DNA from: Haloarcula taiwanensis
GTDB taxonomy: Archaea; Halobacteriota; Halobacteria; Halobacteriales; Haloarculaceae
Assembly (NCBI GenBank): GCA_002844335.1
Contig: CP019154.1
Coordinates: 1,550,001 to 1,614,000, forward strand
Direction: 5' to 3'
DNA: 64,000 nucleotides
Shown: positions 52,930 through 62,916 of the stretch, in pieces
How the letters are laid out: every line of letters begins with the position of its first letter
Numbering within the stretch: the stretch's first letter is position 1
The notes under the pieces: generated by a model
The model's database searches: none
What the model was told of the DNA's origin: nothing
The model's input: the letters and a program-made list of their open reading frames with translations, nothing else
Translations under genes and position numbers: made by a program

Positions 52930-53068
52930 CTTATTTGAGAGTGTCTTTCACGCCACTTAATCTCACATACTTACACTGAACATCACGAACATACACGAAT
53001 GTCGAACCGGTAACAGAAGGCTAGCGACACGTAGTTACCGCAGACAGACGCTCGATAGAAGATGCCCG

Positions 53069-54250
53069 CTATCGGTCCCGGGTAACGGACTCTCCGGGGG
53101 TCGTCGTCGCGCCCGTCGAAAGGACGACACCGGCGTTCAGACTGGTGTTGATGGCCGTCTTCGCACCGTCGCCCGCGACGACACCGAACTTCCGTCGGCC
53201 CGTCGAGACGCGGTCGCCCTTCACCGTCATCTGGACCGGGTCGCCGTCGTGGCGGAGGTTCGCCACCTGCGTTCCCGCGCCGAAGTTGACCTCGCGACCG
53301 ATGACGCTGTCACCCACATAGGAGACGTGGGGAACGTTCGAGTCCGCCATCAGAACGGTGTTCTTGAGCTCGACGCCGTGGCCGACGTGGGTATCCTCCC
53401 CCAGAAGGGTCGCCCCACGGACGTATGCGTTCGGACCGACGTGTGCGCCCGAGCGGACCAGCGCCGGTCCCTCGATGACGACGCCGGGTTCGATGACCGC
53501 GCCGGTCTCGACGACGACTTCGCCGCGCAGGTCAGCATCGCCACGCACCTCTCCGTCGAGTCGCCGGTCCAGTTGCCCCAGTTTCCACTCGTTGGCCTCC
53601 AGTAGCTCCCAGGGCCGGCCCACGTCCAGCCAGCGGTCGACTTCGACGGCAGTGACCGTCGACTCCTCAATGACTCTCGCAAGGACATCTGTGATTTCGC
53701 GCTCCCCGCGGTCGCTGAGCGGCACGTCCAGCCAGTCCCGCGCTTGCGCCGGGAAGACGTACGCTCCGGCGTTCGCCAGGTCCGTCGGTGGGTCGTCGGG
53801 CTTCTCGACAATGCCGGTGACAGTGTCACCATCGGCCGACAGCACGCCGTAGCTCGTCGGATCGTCGACGCGGTACGCGGCGACCGACGGTGCGGCGTCA
53901 AAGAGGGCGTTCAGGCTCTCGGCGTCGTAGAGGTTGTCGCCGTTGAGAACTGCAAAGGGGCCGTCGAGGTGGGCCTTCGCGGCGGCCACTGCGTCGGCGG
54001 TCCCCAGTTGCTCCTCCTGAACGGCAAAGCTGACCGGGACGCCGCTGTACTCGTCGCCGAAGTACGAGCGGACCGCCTCGGCCTCGTAGCCGACGACGAA
54101 GATGAGTTCATCGGCCCCCGCCTGGATTGCCATGTCGGCGGTGTGTGCCACCAGCGGCCGGTCCGCGACCGGGAGCATCGGCTTCGGTGTGTGGTCTGTC
54201 AACGGCCGCATACGCGTCCCCTGGCCTGCCGCGAGTACGACTGCTTGCAT
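53069..54250 (-). CDS. Bifunctional sugar-1-phosphate nucleotidyltransferase/acetyltransferase (GlmU-like)
   Basis: 393 residues. The N-terminal pyrophosphorylase carries VLAAGQGTRMRPLTDHTPKP (near 5-24), FAVLNGDNLYD near 98 and VEVDRWLDVGRPWELLEAN near 198. The C-terminal left-handed beta-helix starts near 235, with repeats such as GAVIEPGVVIEGPALVRSGA and GREVNFGAGTQVANLRHDG near 318. This two-domain layout is that of archaeal GlmU-like enzymes that make UDP-GlcNAc or dTDP-glucose. It would feed the glycosyltransferases of the glycan loci with donors. The start is ATG 54250; there is no operon partner. Which sugar and nucleotide are used is not decided by sequence. Confidence 0.9.
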   Translation of the reverse strand: MQAVVLAAGQGTRMRPLTDHTPKPMLPVADRPLVAHTADMAIQAGADELIFVVGYEAEAVRSYFGDEYSGVPVSFAVQEEQLGTADAVAAAKAHLDGPFAVLNGDNLYDAESLNALFDAAPSVAAYRVDDPTSYGVLSADGDTVTGIVEKPDDPPTDLANAGAYVFPAQARDWLDVPLSDRGEREITDVLARVIEESTVTAVEVDRWLDVGRPWELLEANEWKLGQLDRRLDGEVRGDADLRGEVVVETGAVIEPGVVIEGPALVRSGAHVGPNAYVRGATLLGEDTHVGHGVELKNTVLMADSNVPHVSYVGDSVIGREVNFGAGTQVANLRHDGDPVQMTVKGDRVSTGRRKFGVVAGDGAKTAINTSLNAGVVLSTGATTTPGESVTRDR

Positions 54251-54360
54251 GGTCGGTCCGTTGCTCGGGCCCGAAAAATACCTACCGCTGTTGACTCGTT
54301 CGGGAGGCGGATTATCGAGAAGTCACGCTGATTCGGTCGTGGAGAAAGCCCTATCTACAC

Positions 54361-55608
54361 CTATTCCACGGCCTCGAACGTCCACTCTGCCCCGAATGGC
54401 GTCGTCCGGTAGTCCCACCGCCTGTCCGCGTCCGGTTCCGTCACCAGTTCGATAGTTCTGGTTTCCCCAGCAGGAATCCGCTGCGTGTAGGGGCCATCAG
54501 AGTCAATGTACCACGTATCTGCGGAATAGCCGGCAAATATACCTGGTTCATCTGGCGTCTTGAACTCGAAGATGGACTTGAACATCCCCGCACTGTCGCC
54601 CACGTTCTCGACCTCCATTTCGACTATCGCTTCATCGCCCGTGACGTCCTCCGGCGGAACATCGATGTTCGCCAGTTCGAATTCGGGGAAGCCACCGGGT
54701 GACTGAAGCGGGATTTCGACATCAGCGACTGCACTCCCTTCTGCGAGATTTATGCCGAACGCGAGGTCGTCAATCTTGGCCTTCGGGACAGCGTAAATCA
54801 GATGGCCGCTGTAGGTCTGCCCTGGATTGATGTTCTCCCCGGCTGCGTTCGTTCCGTCACGGCCTGCGGCCGACTCGCTCACGAAGCTCGACTCAGGAAC
54901 GACAAAGTCGTCTTTCGACACTGTCTTCGCCTCGCCAGTTCCGTTCTCGAACGTCACGCTCAGAATCAGGAGGATATTATCTGAGACCGTTTCGCGAATG
55001 GCATGGACGGTGTTATCTCCCAAAGCCCGTTCGCCAGAGGGCAGTTCGTAGGCGATCATCTGTTCGTAGGACATATCAGACACTGTGGCCTGAACGCCGC
55101 TCGCAAGTTCGATGGTTTCCCCAGTACTCCCCCGCTTCGGGAGGACCGACACGGTTGACGTGACCGTATCGTCGACGGCGTAGAAGTCCGACGACGGTTC
55201 AAACGCCCAAGCACCGGCGTACTCGGCGTCGACACGATAGCTATGCGAGACTTCTTCGCCGGACGCCAGTCCGTCAGCGTTGACTGTGACTGTCTGTGGC
55301 TCAGTGTCAGCTGATTCTGAGTGGACGAACTCAATGGTTGCATCCCCGGAGATCGGCTCACCACCGACGTTGACGGCAGTCACGTCACCCTTGACCGTGT
55401 CACCGAACGCGACCTCTTTTGGCCCACTCACGGAGAGCAGTTTCAGCCGTGCCGGTGCCTCTTGATCTACTTCATACGTTGGTTCCGGCGTTGGTGTCGA
55501 CTCACTGGTTCCGCCTCCGCCGTCTCCTCCGTCGCTCCCACTACATCCTGCAAGGCTGAGTGCAGCGATGCTGCTTCCGATCGTACTTACGTATGTTCGC
55601 CGTTTCAT
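54361..55608 (-). CDS. Tat-type lipoprotein with beta-sandwich domains
   Basis: 415 residues. MKRRTYVSTIGSSIAALSLA carries a twin-Arg and the lipobox LAGC with Cys22. A Gly/Ser/Pro/Thr linker (GGDGGGGTSESTPTPEP) follows. Two or three beta-sandwich (DUF4352- or CARDB-like) domains come next: AFGDTVKGDVTAVNVGGEPI near 70, VTFENGTGEAKTVSKDDFVV near 215, and VGDSAGMFKSIFEFKTPDE near 335. It is a cell-surface lipoprotein. Ligand and role are unknown. An AT-rich promoter (TATATAAATATG type) lies directly upstream at about 55620-55645. Confidence 0.75.
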   Translation of the reverse strand: MKRRTYVSTIGSSIAALSLAGCSGSDGGDGGGGTSESTPTPEPTYEVDQEAPARLKLLSVSGPKEVAFGDTVKGDVTAVNVGGEPISGDATIEFVHSESADTEPQTVTVNADGLASGEEVSHSYRVDAEYAGAWAFEPSSDFYAVDDTVTSTVSVLPKRGSTGETIELASGVQATVSDMSYEQMIAYELPSGERALGDNTVHAIRETVSDNILLILSVTFENGTGEAKTVSKDDFVVPESSFVSESAAGRDGTNAAGENINPGQTYSGHLIYAVPKAKIDDLAFGINLAEGSAVADVEIPLQSPGGFPEFELANIDVPPEDVTGDEAIVEMEVENVGDSAGMFKSIFEFKTPDEPGIFAGYSADTWYIDSDGPYTQRIPAGETRTIELVTEPDADRRWDYRTTPFGAEWTFEAVE

Positions 55609-55800
55609 ATACTACTGGCTTCATATACATATATAAATATGTGTTCTTTTATCCATATAATTGTCAGATATTAATACACAGAGCGGCGACACTGCGAAGC
55701 TCGGAGGTTGAATTCGCGGCTACGTACCGGCCGGTCAGAATATTGACGCGTCGAGTAGCGGGCACAGCAGTCGCTCACTGGTTTGCTTACGACAGTAATG

Positions 55801-55875
<75 letters not shown>

Positions 55876-55896
55876 GTACTCATTCGTTCCGGGTGG

Positions 55897-55908
55897 ACCA
55901 ATTTAACC
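55897..55908 (-). promoter_or_regulatory. TATA box of tRNA-Glu
   Basis: Minus strand GGGTTAAATTGG, centred about 28 bases upstream of the tRNA 5' end. Confidence 0.5.
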
Positions 55909-55982
55909 CCATCGAAATAGACGCTACCTGAGGATGCGTACCATTCCCAGAGACATCCAGATTGGGTGACAACTGTCGTCAC

Positions 55983-55990
55983 ACTTTATC
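55983..55990 (+). promoter_or_regulatory. TATA box of the DUF502 gene
   Basis: ACTTTATC, centred 27 bases before ATG 56014. It rules out the longer frame from 55966. Confidence 0.55.
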
Positions 55991-56013
55991 GGTCAGACCG
56001 ACTGTCCCACGAT

Positions 56014-56664
56014 ATGTCGGTCAGTTCGTTCGTCAAGAGCAACTTCTTGGCCGGGCTCGTTCTCGTTGGTCCGCTTGTGGCAACCATCGCTATCGTCCGC
56101 ATCATCCTGGGCTGGGTCGGGGGGTTCCTCGACCCGCTCATCCGCGGGACGCGGCTGGCGGCGCTGACGGCGAACAACGTCTTGCTTGCCCAGTTGCTGA
56201 CGCTCTCGGTTCTCGTCGCGCTCGTTACCGTTCTGGGCTATCTCGCCCAGCGAAGTATCGGCCAACAGCTCTTCGGGAAGACGGGCCAACTGGTCACGTT
56301 CGTCCCTGTTGTTCGGACCATCTACGGCAGTATTCGGCAGATGACCACCTCCGTGGTCAATCGGCAGTCGGACTTCGAGTCCGTCGTGTACGTGGAATAC
56401 CCTCGGGAGGGTGTCTACCAGCTTGGGCTGAAAACAGGGACAAGCCCCGCAGATGTCTCCGAGGCAGCCGATGAACGCGCATCGAGCCTGTTCATTCCCG
56501 GAAGCCCTAACCCGACCCAGGGGATGCTCGTGATGGTTCCCGAAAGCCAGACCTACGAGTCCGACCTCAGCGTTCGGGCAGCCATCCGCCTGCTGATGAC
56601 GACCGGCATGGCACAGTCCAACGACGCCATTCCACTCGACGACCCGAGGTCAGCAGCGGAGTGA
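56014..56664 (+). CDS. DUF502 family membrane protein
   Basis: 216 residues from ATG 56014 (MSVSSFVKSNFLAG). Two membrane hairpins: GLVLVGPLVATIAIVRIILG near 14-33 and QLLTLSVLVALVTVLGYLAQ near 60-79. The DUF502 core follows, with TFVPVVRTIYGSIRQMTTSV near 101-120, VYVEYPREGVYQLGLKTG near 131 and the C-terminal PGSPNPTQGMLVMVPES near 170. Family members are conserved in bacteria, plants and archaea; plant relatives (LCV/COV) affect membrane trafficking, the microbial role is unknown. A leaderless promoter is present. It converges on the fused hydroxyacyl-CoA dehydrogenase gene. Confidence 0.88.
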   Translation: MSVSSFVKSNFLAGLVLVGPLVATIAIVRIILGWVGGFLDPLIRGTRLAALTANNVLLAQLLTLSVLVALVTVLGYLAQRSIGQQLFGKTGQLVTFVPVVRTIYGSIRQMTTSVVNRQSDFESVVYVEYPREGVYQLGLKTGTSPADVSEAADERASSLFIPGSPNPTQGMLVMVPESQTYESDLSVRAAIRLLMTTGMAQSNDAIPLDDPRSAAE

Positions 56665-56708
56665 CCGACGCCGGGTAGGGCGGCGACGGCGCTGCCGGTC
56701 CCAGCAGC

Positions 56709-58673
56709 TTACTTCCCTTCGAAGTCCGGTTCTCCGTCGCCCATGAACGCGTTGATGCCCTCCATCACATCGTCGGTGCCGATGAGATGACCGAAAGCCT
56801 GTGATTCGACTTCGAGGCCGGCGTCGATGTCGTCGCGGCCGGCGAGCATCGCGCGCTTGGTGAGTTTCTGTGCGACCGGCGGGCCGGCGGCCATGTCCTT
56901 CGCCAGTTCGAGCGCGTGCTCGTGGAGGGCGTCGTTGTCGACGACCTCGTTGATGAAGCCGTATTCGGCCATCTCGTCGGCGTCGTAGCGGTCGCCCGTG
57001 AAGATAATCTCCTTGGCGCGGCCTTCGCCGACGATGCGGGCGAGGCGCTGTGTGCCGCCCCACCCCGGCAGGAGGCCGAGGTTGTGTTCGGGCTGGCCCA
57101 GTTCGGAGCGCTCCGAGGCCACGCGGAGGTCGGCACAGGTCGCCAGTTCCATCCCGCCGCCCAGCGCGTAGCCGTCGATCCCGGCGACGACCGGCATCGA
57201 GCATTCCTCAAGCTTCCCGAAGGTTTGCTGGCCCTTGCGGGAGAGTTCGATAGCGTCCAGCGGCGTCGCGTTCGAGGCCATCGCCTGGACGTCGGCCCCC
57301 GCGGAGAACGCCTTGTCGCCGGCCCCGGTCAGCAGGATAGCACGCACCTCGTCGTCTTCTTCGAGCAGGTCGACGGCGTCGGCGAGGTCGTCCATCAGCT
57401 CCGGGCTGACAGTGTTCATCCTGTGTGGGCGGTCGAGTTCGATGTGGCCGACCATCTCGCCGGGGTACTCGACGGTGACGTTGTCGAACTCTGCCGGCGC
57501 GTCGTCTTCACTGCCGTAGAAGCCACCGTCCTCTGCGGCCTCTCGGAGGCCGTCGGAGACGGCGTAGCGCTCCGCGCCGGTCTCCTCGTGGGTTTCTTCG
57601 AGTGTGTCGACGAGCGTCTCAAGACCGGTCTTGTCGGCGATTTTCGCGGGACCGTCCGGGAAGCCACCGCCGAGCTGGACAGCCTGGTCGATGTCCGCGA
57701 CGGGGGCCACGTCGTTCTCGACGAGCTTCCCGACTTCGTTTGCCATCACGGCGATGAGGCGGTGCTCGACATCTTCGCGGCCGGCATCCGTCGGAATGTC
57801 GACGCCGCCGTTCTCGTAGTCGTAGAAGCCTTTCCCGGTCTTCTTCCCGAGTTCCTCGTTCTCGACTTTCTGTTCGAGTAGCGGACACGGGGCGTAGGGC
57901 TCGCCCAGCACTTCGTGCATATATTCGAGGACGTGGAGGCCGACATCGTTCCCCACCTGATCGGAGAGTTCGAACGACCCCATCGGCAGGCCCATGTCGA
58001 ACTTCGTCGTCGAGTCGACCTCGGCGATGGTCGCCTCATCGCTGTGGACGAGCCACGCGGCCTCGTTCATCAGCGGGACGAGGATGCGGTTGACGATGAA
58101 CCCCGGCGAGTCCTTGCGGACGCGGACCGGTGTTTTACCGAAGTCCTCCGCAAGCGCCTCGATAGCGTCCAGCGTGTCGTCGCCGGAGTGTGCGCCGGAG
58201 ATTACTTCGACCAGTTGCATTCGCACCGGCGGGTTGAAGAAGTGCATCCCGCAGAACTGCTCGGGCCGTTCGGTGACTTCCGACAGTTCCGTGATGGAGA
58301 GGCTGGACGTGTTCGTGGCGAAGATGGCGTCTTCGGGGGCGTGTTCTTCGACCTCTGTGTACACGTCTTTCTTGATCTCCATCTTCTCCGGCACGGCCTC
58401 GATGACCACGTCGACGTCGCTGACTGCTTCCTCTACATCGACAAGCGGCGTCACGCGGTCCAGCGCCGCGTCAGCCTCGTCCTGTGTGAGCTGGTCCCGC
58501 TCGGCCAGCTTGTTCAGCGACCATTCGATGTTGTCGTAGCCGTCCTCGACAAACTCGTCTTTGATGTCTCGCATCCGCACGTCGTAGCCTGCGAGTGCGG
58601 CCACTTCGGTGATTCCATGGCCCATATTCCCGGCACCGAGCACGGCGATAGTGTCAATATCCTCGAAATCCAT
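56709..58673 (-). CDS. 3-hydroxyacyl-CoA dehydrogenase/enoyl-CoA hydratase fusion
   Basis: 654 residues from ATG 58673 (MDFEDIDTIAV). The N-terminal dehydrogenase has the NAD site GAGNMGHG at 13-20, FATNTSSLSITELSEV near 110 and CGMHFFNPPVRMQLVEVI near 138. The C-terminal hydratase (about 395-654) has FSAGADVQAMAS near 460, IDGYALGGGMELATCADLRV near 508 and ELGQPEHNLGLLPGWGGTQR near 535, with the catalytic Glu pair. Dehydrogenase-first order is the archaeal arrangement, opposite to bacterial FadB. It does two steps of beta-oxidation. It is divergent from the acyl-CoA dehydrogenase gene; the 113-base gap may hold a shared promoter. Confidence 0.93.
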   Translation of the reverse strand: MDFEDIDTIAVLGAGNMGHGITEVAALAGYDVRMRDIKDEFVEDGYDNIEWSLNKLAERDQLTQDEADAALDRVTPLVDVEEAVSDVDVVIEAVPEKMEIKKDVYTEVEEHAPEDAIFATNTSSLSITELSEVTERPEQFCGMHFFNPPVRMQLVEVISGAHSGDDTLDAIEALAEDFGKTPVRVRKDSPGFIVNRILVPLMNEAAWLVHSDEATIAEVDSTTKFDMGLPMGSFELSDQVGNDVGLHVLEYMHEVLGEPYAPCPLLEQKVENEELGKKTGKGFYDYENGGVDIPTDAGREDVEHRLIAVMANEVGKLVENDVAPVADIDQAVQLGGGFPDGPAKIADKTGLETLVDTLEETHEETGAERYAVSDGLREAAEDGGFYGSEDDAPAEFDNVTVEYPGEMVGHIELDRPHRMNTVSPELMDDLADAVDLLEEDDEVRAILLTGAGDKAFSAGADVQAMASNATPLDAIELSRKGQQTFGKLEECSMPVVAGIDGYALGGGMELATCADLRVASERSELGQPEHNLGLLPGWGGTQRLARIVGEGRAKEIIFTGDRYDADEMAEYGFINEVVDNDALHEHALELAKDMAAGPPVAQKLTKRAMLAGRDDIDAGLEVESQAFGHLIGTDDVMEGINAFMGDGEPDFEGK

Positions 58674-58786
58674 GACATATCGTTCCACTGCCGGCCGAGG
58701 CTTCAACGTTTCTCTCATTAGAAAACCACTTTCGAGTTTATTTCGGATTACAAACCATTAATGCAGTTCACGTCAACACACCACAT

Positions 58787-59944
58787 ATGGACTTCCAACT
58801 AACGAAAGAGCAGCGACAGATAAAAGACGAGATTGCCCGGTTCGCGGAAAACGAAATCAAGCCCGTCGCGACCGAGTACGACACGGAAGAGAAGTTCCCC
58901 CGAGAGATCGTCGAGAAGGCCGCTGAGATGGGGCTGACAGGTGCGAACATCCCGATGGAGTACGGCGGCGCAGGCTACGATACGCTGACGAACGCCATCA
59001 TCGCCGAGGAGCTGTTCGCGGCCGATCCCGGCATCGGTCTGAGCATCCAGTCGGCCGCCTTCGGCGCGGACGCACTCATTGGATTTGGCTCGGAGGCCCA
59101 GAAAGAGGAGTACTTGGAGCCGGTGGCGACCGGCGACGCCATCATGGGCGCGGCCATCTCCGAACCCGACACCGGTTCAGATGTGTCGTCGGTGTCGACA
59201 CAGGCGCGCAAGGAGGGCGACGAGTGGGTCATCAACGGCAACAAGATGTGGATTACCAATGGCTCGGTCGGTGACTACTTCGTCGTGCTCTGTGAGACCG
59301 ACCCCGACGCAGAGGGGCGGTACAACGGCTTCTCACAGATTCTCGTCGAGTCCGACCGCGACGGGTTCGAGGCAGAGAAGATTACGGGGAAGCTCGGCAT
59401 TCGCGCGTCGGACACGGCAGAGCTCATCCTCAACGACGTGCGCGTCCCCGAGGACAATCTTGTCGGTACGCGCGGGGCCGGCTTCCTCCAGATAATGCAG
59501 TTCTTCGACGAGACCCGGACCGGCGTGGCCGCACAGGGTGTCGGTATCGCCCGCGGGGCCGCCGAGCGTGCCCTGGAGTACGCACAGGACCGCGAACAGT
59601 TCGGCCAGTCCATCTCGGAGTTTCAGGCCATCCAGCACAAGCTCGCCGAGATGTTCACCGAAATCGAGGCGGCACGGCAGCTCACGCATAAATCCGCATG
59701 GAGCGTCGACAACGACGCCGACCGGCTCACCGAGTTGGCGTCGATGGCCAAAGAAAAGGCCTCCCGCGTCGCCGTCGAGACGGCCGACGAGGCCGTCCAG
59801 ATCCACGGTGGCGCTGGCTACGTCAACGACTTCGACGTCGAGCGGTTCTACCGCGACGCAAAGATTACCCAGATCTACGAGGGAACGACCGAGATCCAGA
59901 AGAACATCATCGCCCGGGAACTGCTCGGAAAGGGCATGACCTGA
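58787..59944 (+). CDS. Acyl-CoA dehydrogenase
   Basis: 385 residues, the full family length. Substrate and FAD marks: [18 protein letters not shown] near 120, [20 protein letters not shown] near 147-166, [20 protein letters not shown] near 238, and [20 protein letters not shown] near 364-383, where the Glu of YEGTTE is the catalytic base. The enzyme oxidises acyl-CoA to enoyl-CoA, passing electrons to an electron-transfer flavoprotein. It is divergent from the dehydrogenase/hydratase fusion, which does the next steps. Starts at ATG 58787. Chain-length preference cannot be told. Confidence 0.93.
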   Translation: MDFQLTKEQRQIKDEIARFAENEIKPVATEYDTEEKFPREIVEKAAEMGLTGANIPMEYGGAGYDTLTNAIIAEELFAADPGIGLSIQSAAFGADALIGFGSEAQKEEYLEPVATGDAIMGAAISEPDTGSDVSSVSTQARKEGDEWVINGNKMWITNGSVGDYFVVLCETDPDAEGRYNGFSQILVESDRDGFEAEKITGKLGIRASDTAELILNDVRVPEDNLVGTRGAGFLQIMQFFDETRTGVAAQGVGIARGAAERALEYAQDREQFGQSISEFQAIQHKLAEMFTEIEAARQLTHKSAWSVDNDADRLTELASMAKEKASRVAVETADEAVQIHGGAGYVNDFDVERFYRDAKITQIYEGTTEIQKNIIARELLGKGMT

Positions 59945-60210
59945 GCAGTCCCCGGTTGTCGACGTGAGACACCCGTCTCCCGAGGGTGCGCTCGTTGAGT
60001 GAGGAACGACAGCAGTCCAACCGCTGCTTTTTAAGCCGCCGAGTAACGTAGAGTAGCCAACTATGGGCGACCGAGTCCCACGCCGTGCTACTCGCCCGCT
60101 CCGGACCGTAATCAGTGGTTGCTCCCCCCGCCGCCGTTGTTGTCCCCGGTGACTCGGACCACGACCGACTGTCTCGTGTGCAGACGATACGCTCCCCCCA
60201 CACTACACTA

Positions 60211-60768
60211 ATGTTCGACCGACTGAAAGCGGATATCCGTACAGCACTCGCAAAGGACCCGGCGGCGACCAGTGCCATAGAGGTCGCGCTCACCTATCCC
60301 GGCCTGCACGCGATCTGGGCCTACCGGGTCGCGCACTGGCTCTGGACCAACGACTGGACGCTGCTCGCCAGACTCGTCTCCCACATCACGCGGTTCCTGA
60401 CAGGCGTCGAGATTCATCCCGCCGCGGAGGTCGGCGACCGCGTATTCATCGACCACGGGATGGGTATCGTCATCGGTGAGACGGCCGAGATCGGCGACGA
60501 CGTGCTCCTGTACCACGGCGTGACGCTCGGCGGCACGTCCATGCGACGGGAGAAGCGCCACCCGACAGTCGAAGACGGCGCGACCGTCGGTGCTGACGCC
60601 TCGATAATGGGACCGATTACCGTCGGAGAAAACGCCTCCGTCGGCGCTGGCGCTGTCGTCGTTGACGACGTGGCGCCGGAGACGACAGTCGTCGGCAACC
60701 CGGCGGAACCAGTCGGTGCGGACGGTGTCACTTCACCGAATCCAGACCCTATCATCGCCGACGGGTAA
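60211..60768 (+). CDS. cysE: Serine O-acetyltransferase
   Basis: 185 residues from ATG 60211 ([19 protein letters not shown]). The N-terminal helical part has [17 protein letters not shown] near 29-45; the left-handed beta-helix has [20 protein letters not shown] near 69-88 with the catalytic His, [20 protein letters not shown] near 91-110, and a tail [11 protein letters not shown]. It makes O-acetylserine from serine and acetyl-CoA for cysteine synthesis. The long N-terminal domain of bacterial CysE is shortened, as in the compact CysE forms. A frame from 60115 would extend it, but the extension is not family-like. It is followed by the glycosylase gene 45 bases on. Confidence 0.9.
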   Translation: MFDRLKADIRTALAKDPAATSAIEVALTYPGLHAIWAYRVAHWLWTNDWTLLARLVSHITRFLTGVEIHPAAEVGDRVFIDHGMGIVIGETAEIGDDVLLYHGVTLGGTSMRREKRHPTVEDGATVGADASIMGPITVGENASVGAGAVVVDDVAPETTVVGNPAEPVGADGVTSPNPDPIIADG

Positions 60769-60813
60769 CAGGGACAGACACGTTCTTTTCGGTCGAGCTA
60801 GTACCACAGCAGC

Positions 60814-61425
60814 ATGAGTGACTCGCCACACGAGGCGTTACGTGCGGACCCCGACATCGGGCCGCTGGTCGCGGCACACGGCGAACTCACGCTTGACCCC
60901 GCATCAGACCTCTTTGAGCGACTCGTCGTTTCGATTCTCCGCCAGCAAGTGTCGATGGCGTCGGCCGCCGCAACGCGAGAGCGGCTGTTCGACGCCGTCA
61001 CCGTGACGCCGGCGGGCATCAGAGAGGCAGATGACGAGGTGCTCCGGGATGCTGGTCTCTCGCGGCAGAAGACTCGTTACGTCAACGAGGTCGCCGACAC
61101 GTTTCTGGACCATGGCTACTCGCTGGAGACGTTCGCGGACGCCAGTGACGAGGAGATCCGCGAGGCCCTGACAGCGATTACGGGTGTCGGCGACTGGACT
61201 GCAAATATGCAACTCCTGTTCGCGTTCGGCCGCGAAGACGTGTTCCCGGTCGGCGACCTCGGCATCCGCAAGGGGTTCGAAGCCGTCGTCGGAGAGGGGT
61301 ACAGCCGCGCAGAGATGCGCGAGTACGCCGAGCGGTGGTCGCCGTATCGGAGCTACGCGAGCCTGTATCTGTGGCGGGCCAGCGAGGATATCTCCGAGAG
61401 CGTCGCCGAAGTGCGCGAGGACTGA
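60814..61425 (+). CDS. DNA-3-methyladenine glycosylase II-like (HhH-GPD)
   Basis: 203 residues. Helix-hairpin-helix LRDAGLSRQKTRYVNEVA near 80 is followed by ALTAITGVGDWTANMQLLFA near 120-139 (the HhH with G-V-G-D-W) and FPVGDLGIRKGFEAVVGEG near 145, in which the Asp of VGDLG is the catalytic residue. AlkA-type enzymes remove alkylated bases, starting base-excision repair. No iron-sulfur Cys set is present. It follows cysE by 45 bases, possibly on the same transcript; the pairing has no functional logic that I can see. ATG 60814 is the start. Confidence 0.9.
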   Translation: MSDSPHEALRADPDIGPLVAAHGELTLDPASDLFERLVVSILRQQVSMASAAATRERLFDAVTVTPAGIREADDEVLRDAGLSRQKTRYVNEVADTFLDHGYSLETFADASDEEIREALTAITGVGDWTANMQLLFAFGREDVFPVGDLGIRKGFEAVVGEGYSRAEMREYAERWSPYRSYASLYLWRASEDISESVAEVRED

Positions 61426-61451
61426 GCCGGTTCGGAATCTGGTGCGAACGG

Positions 61452-62804
61452 TTACTCCTCGCTCTGTTCCTCTTCTTCGGTCTCCACGTCTGACTCGTCG
61501 TCGGCACGGCGGGTCACGTCGACCTGATAGTGCTTGAGGATGTCCCGTCCCAGCAACAACGGGTAGTCCATGTGCCCGCGGTCTTCGACGCTTGCGGTGA
61601 CGGTGTGCTGGGTCCCGCCAACACCGACGACAAGGTCGACGACCGGGCGCGACCGACCGGACTTGAGGCTCCCGGACTTGATTTTCACGATGTCGAGAAT
61701 CGGTCCCGTTCCGATTTCCGCGGCGAGTTTGGCGTCGATACTAGTTCTGGTCGCACCCGTGTCGGACTTCGCGAGGACGGACTTGGTCCCCTGGGTCCCG
61801 GTGACGACGACCTCCTCGATGTAGCCCACGACGACGTTCTCCTGCGCCTGCGGCTGTGGCTTTTTCGGCGTACACGCGGGCTTGGAGTCGTCGAGTCGGT
61901 CCGAGAGCCGTTCGACAGTTTCGTCGTCGACACTCCCGCCAGCGCGCTCGATGGCGAGCTGGGCGATATAGGGAGCGGGGCTGACACCACTTGCCTTGAA
62001 CAGGCCGCGGAATCCGGCGGTGGGGTTGACTTCGAGCACGTAGTACCCGTCGTCGCTTTGCACAATGTCGACGCCGGCGTAGTCCAGCCCGATTGCCTCC
62101 ACCGAGTCGAGGGCTATCTCCCTGACCCGCTCGGGGAGCTTGCCGGTCATGTCCTCAACGTCGCCGCCCAGCGCGACGTTGGTCCGCCACTCGCCCTCGG
62201 GCGCGTAGCGGTTCATCGCGCCGACGATCTGGTCGCCGACGACGTACACGCGGAGGTCGTGGTGGCGTTTCTCGTCGTGTTCCATGTACTCCTGTAAGAA
62301 CGCGTAGCGGCCCCCGACCTGTGCGTTGACCTGGTTTTCGATGTCGACCATCCACGTTCCGCCGCCGTGAGTGCCGATGGCCGTCTTGTACACCGCGCGG
62401 TCACCGAAGCGGTCCCGCTCCTCGTTTAACATATCGCTCGACAGCGCGAGCAACGCGTCCGGGACCGGGACGCCGGCGTCGGCCAATGCGGCAGCGCTCG
62501 CAAACTTGTGTAAGGCCGTCGTCGCCGCCATTGGCTCGTTCAACATCGGTGCGAGCCGGCTGATGGTCATCCCCAGTCCGATCCCTTCGGCAGGGTGTTC
62601 GCTGCTTGACAGCAGCAGTCGGTTCGCAACGACGTCGACACTTGGGTTGAGTGTCATCTCGCCGTCAGCAACGCTGACCGCAGTGTTTTCCGCGCGAAGC
62701 CACTCCGTTCCGTAGCCCATCTCGTCGACCGCGTTCAGAATCGCCTTCGATTCTTTGCTTGAGTGGAGACTGAGAACACCCACTGTGAGGTCTTGGTCGC
62801 TCAT
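61452..62804 (-). CDS. RimK/LysX-type ATP-grasp ligase fused to retropepsin-like (RimB/DUF785) domain
   Basis: 450 residues from ATG 62804 (MSDQDLTVGVLSLHSS). The ATP-grasp domain (about 80-300) has KTAIGTHGGGTWMVDIEN near 142, RVYVVGDQIVGAMNRYAPEG near 188 and the Mg-site YYVLEVNPTAGFRGLFKASG near 258-277. The C-terminal domain (about 330-430) has VLAKSDTGATRTSIDAKLAA near 352, a D-T-G-A active-site type of pepsin-like ATP-dependent zinc proteases (RimB), and YPLLLGRDILKHYQVDV near 416. An acidic tail ends it. RimK adds Glu or other amino acids to peptides or ribosomal protein; the protease domain may trim them. Divergent from the AstE/AspA gene. Confidence 0.88.
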   Translation of the reverse strand: MSDQDLTVGVLSLHSSKESKAILNAVDEMGYGTEWLRAENTAVSVADGEMTLNPSVDVVANRLLLSSSEHPAEGIGLGMTISRLAPMLNEPMAATTALHKFASAAALADAGVPVPDALLALSSDMLNEERDRFGDRAVYKTAIGTHGGGTWMVDIENQVNAQVGGRYAFLQEYMEHDEKRHHDLRVYVVGDQIVGAMNRYAPEGEWRTNVALGGDVEDMTGKLPERVREIALDSVEAIGLDYAGVDIVQSDDGYYVLEVNPTAGFRGLFKASGVSPAPYIAQLAIERAGGSVDDETVERLSDRLDDSKPACTPKKPQPQAQENVVVGYIEEVVVTGTQGTKSVLAKSDTGATRTSIDAKLAAEIGTGPILDIVKIKSGSLKSGRSRPVVDLVVGVGGTQHTVTASVEDRGHMDYPLLLGRDILKHYQVDVTRRADDESDVETEEEEQSEE

Positions 62805-62886
62805 GTTGTCGCCTTCTGCCGGCCCCAGTATAGGTGTACGGATGCGGCATGCGGCACGGCCAGTCCGGACCTGCCTCGCCGGAGGG

Positions 62887-62894
62887 GTTTTATC
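62887..62894 (+). promoter_or_regulatory. TATA box of the AstE/AspA-like gene
   Basis: GTTTTATC, centred 26 bases before ATG 62917. It shows that the longer frame from 62755 is not the start. Confidence 0.55.
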
Positions 62895-62916
62895 AGCCGC
62901 CTCGTGTTGTGAGTGC

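Noticed and set aside
60063-60152. 29-codon upstream ORF before cysE
   Set aside because: Short, Arg/Cys/Pro-rich and without homology that I recognise. A TATA-like CTTTTTAAG lies upstream, so a transcript start there is possible, but coding is not supported.
62755-62916. Extension of the AstE/AspA-like protein by 54 residues
   Set aside because: It would read through the promoter and overlap the divergent RimK gene. The TATA box is 26 bases from ATG 62917.
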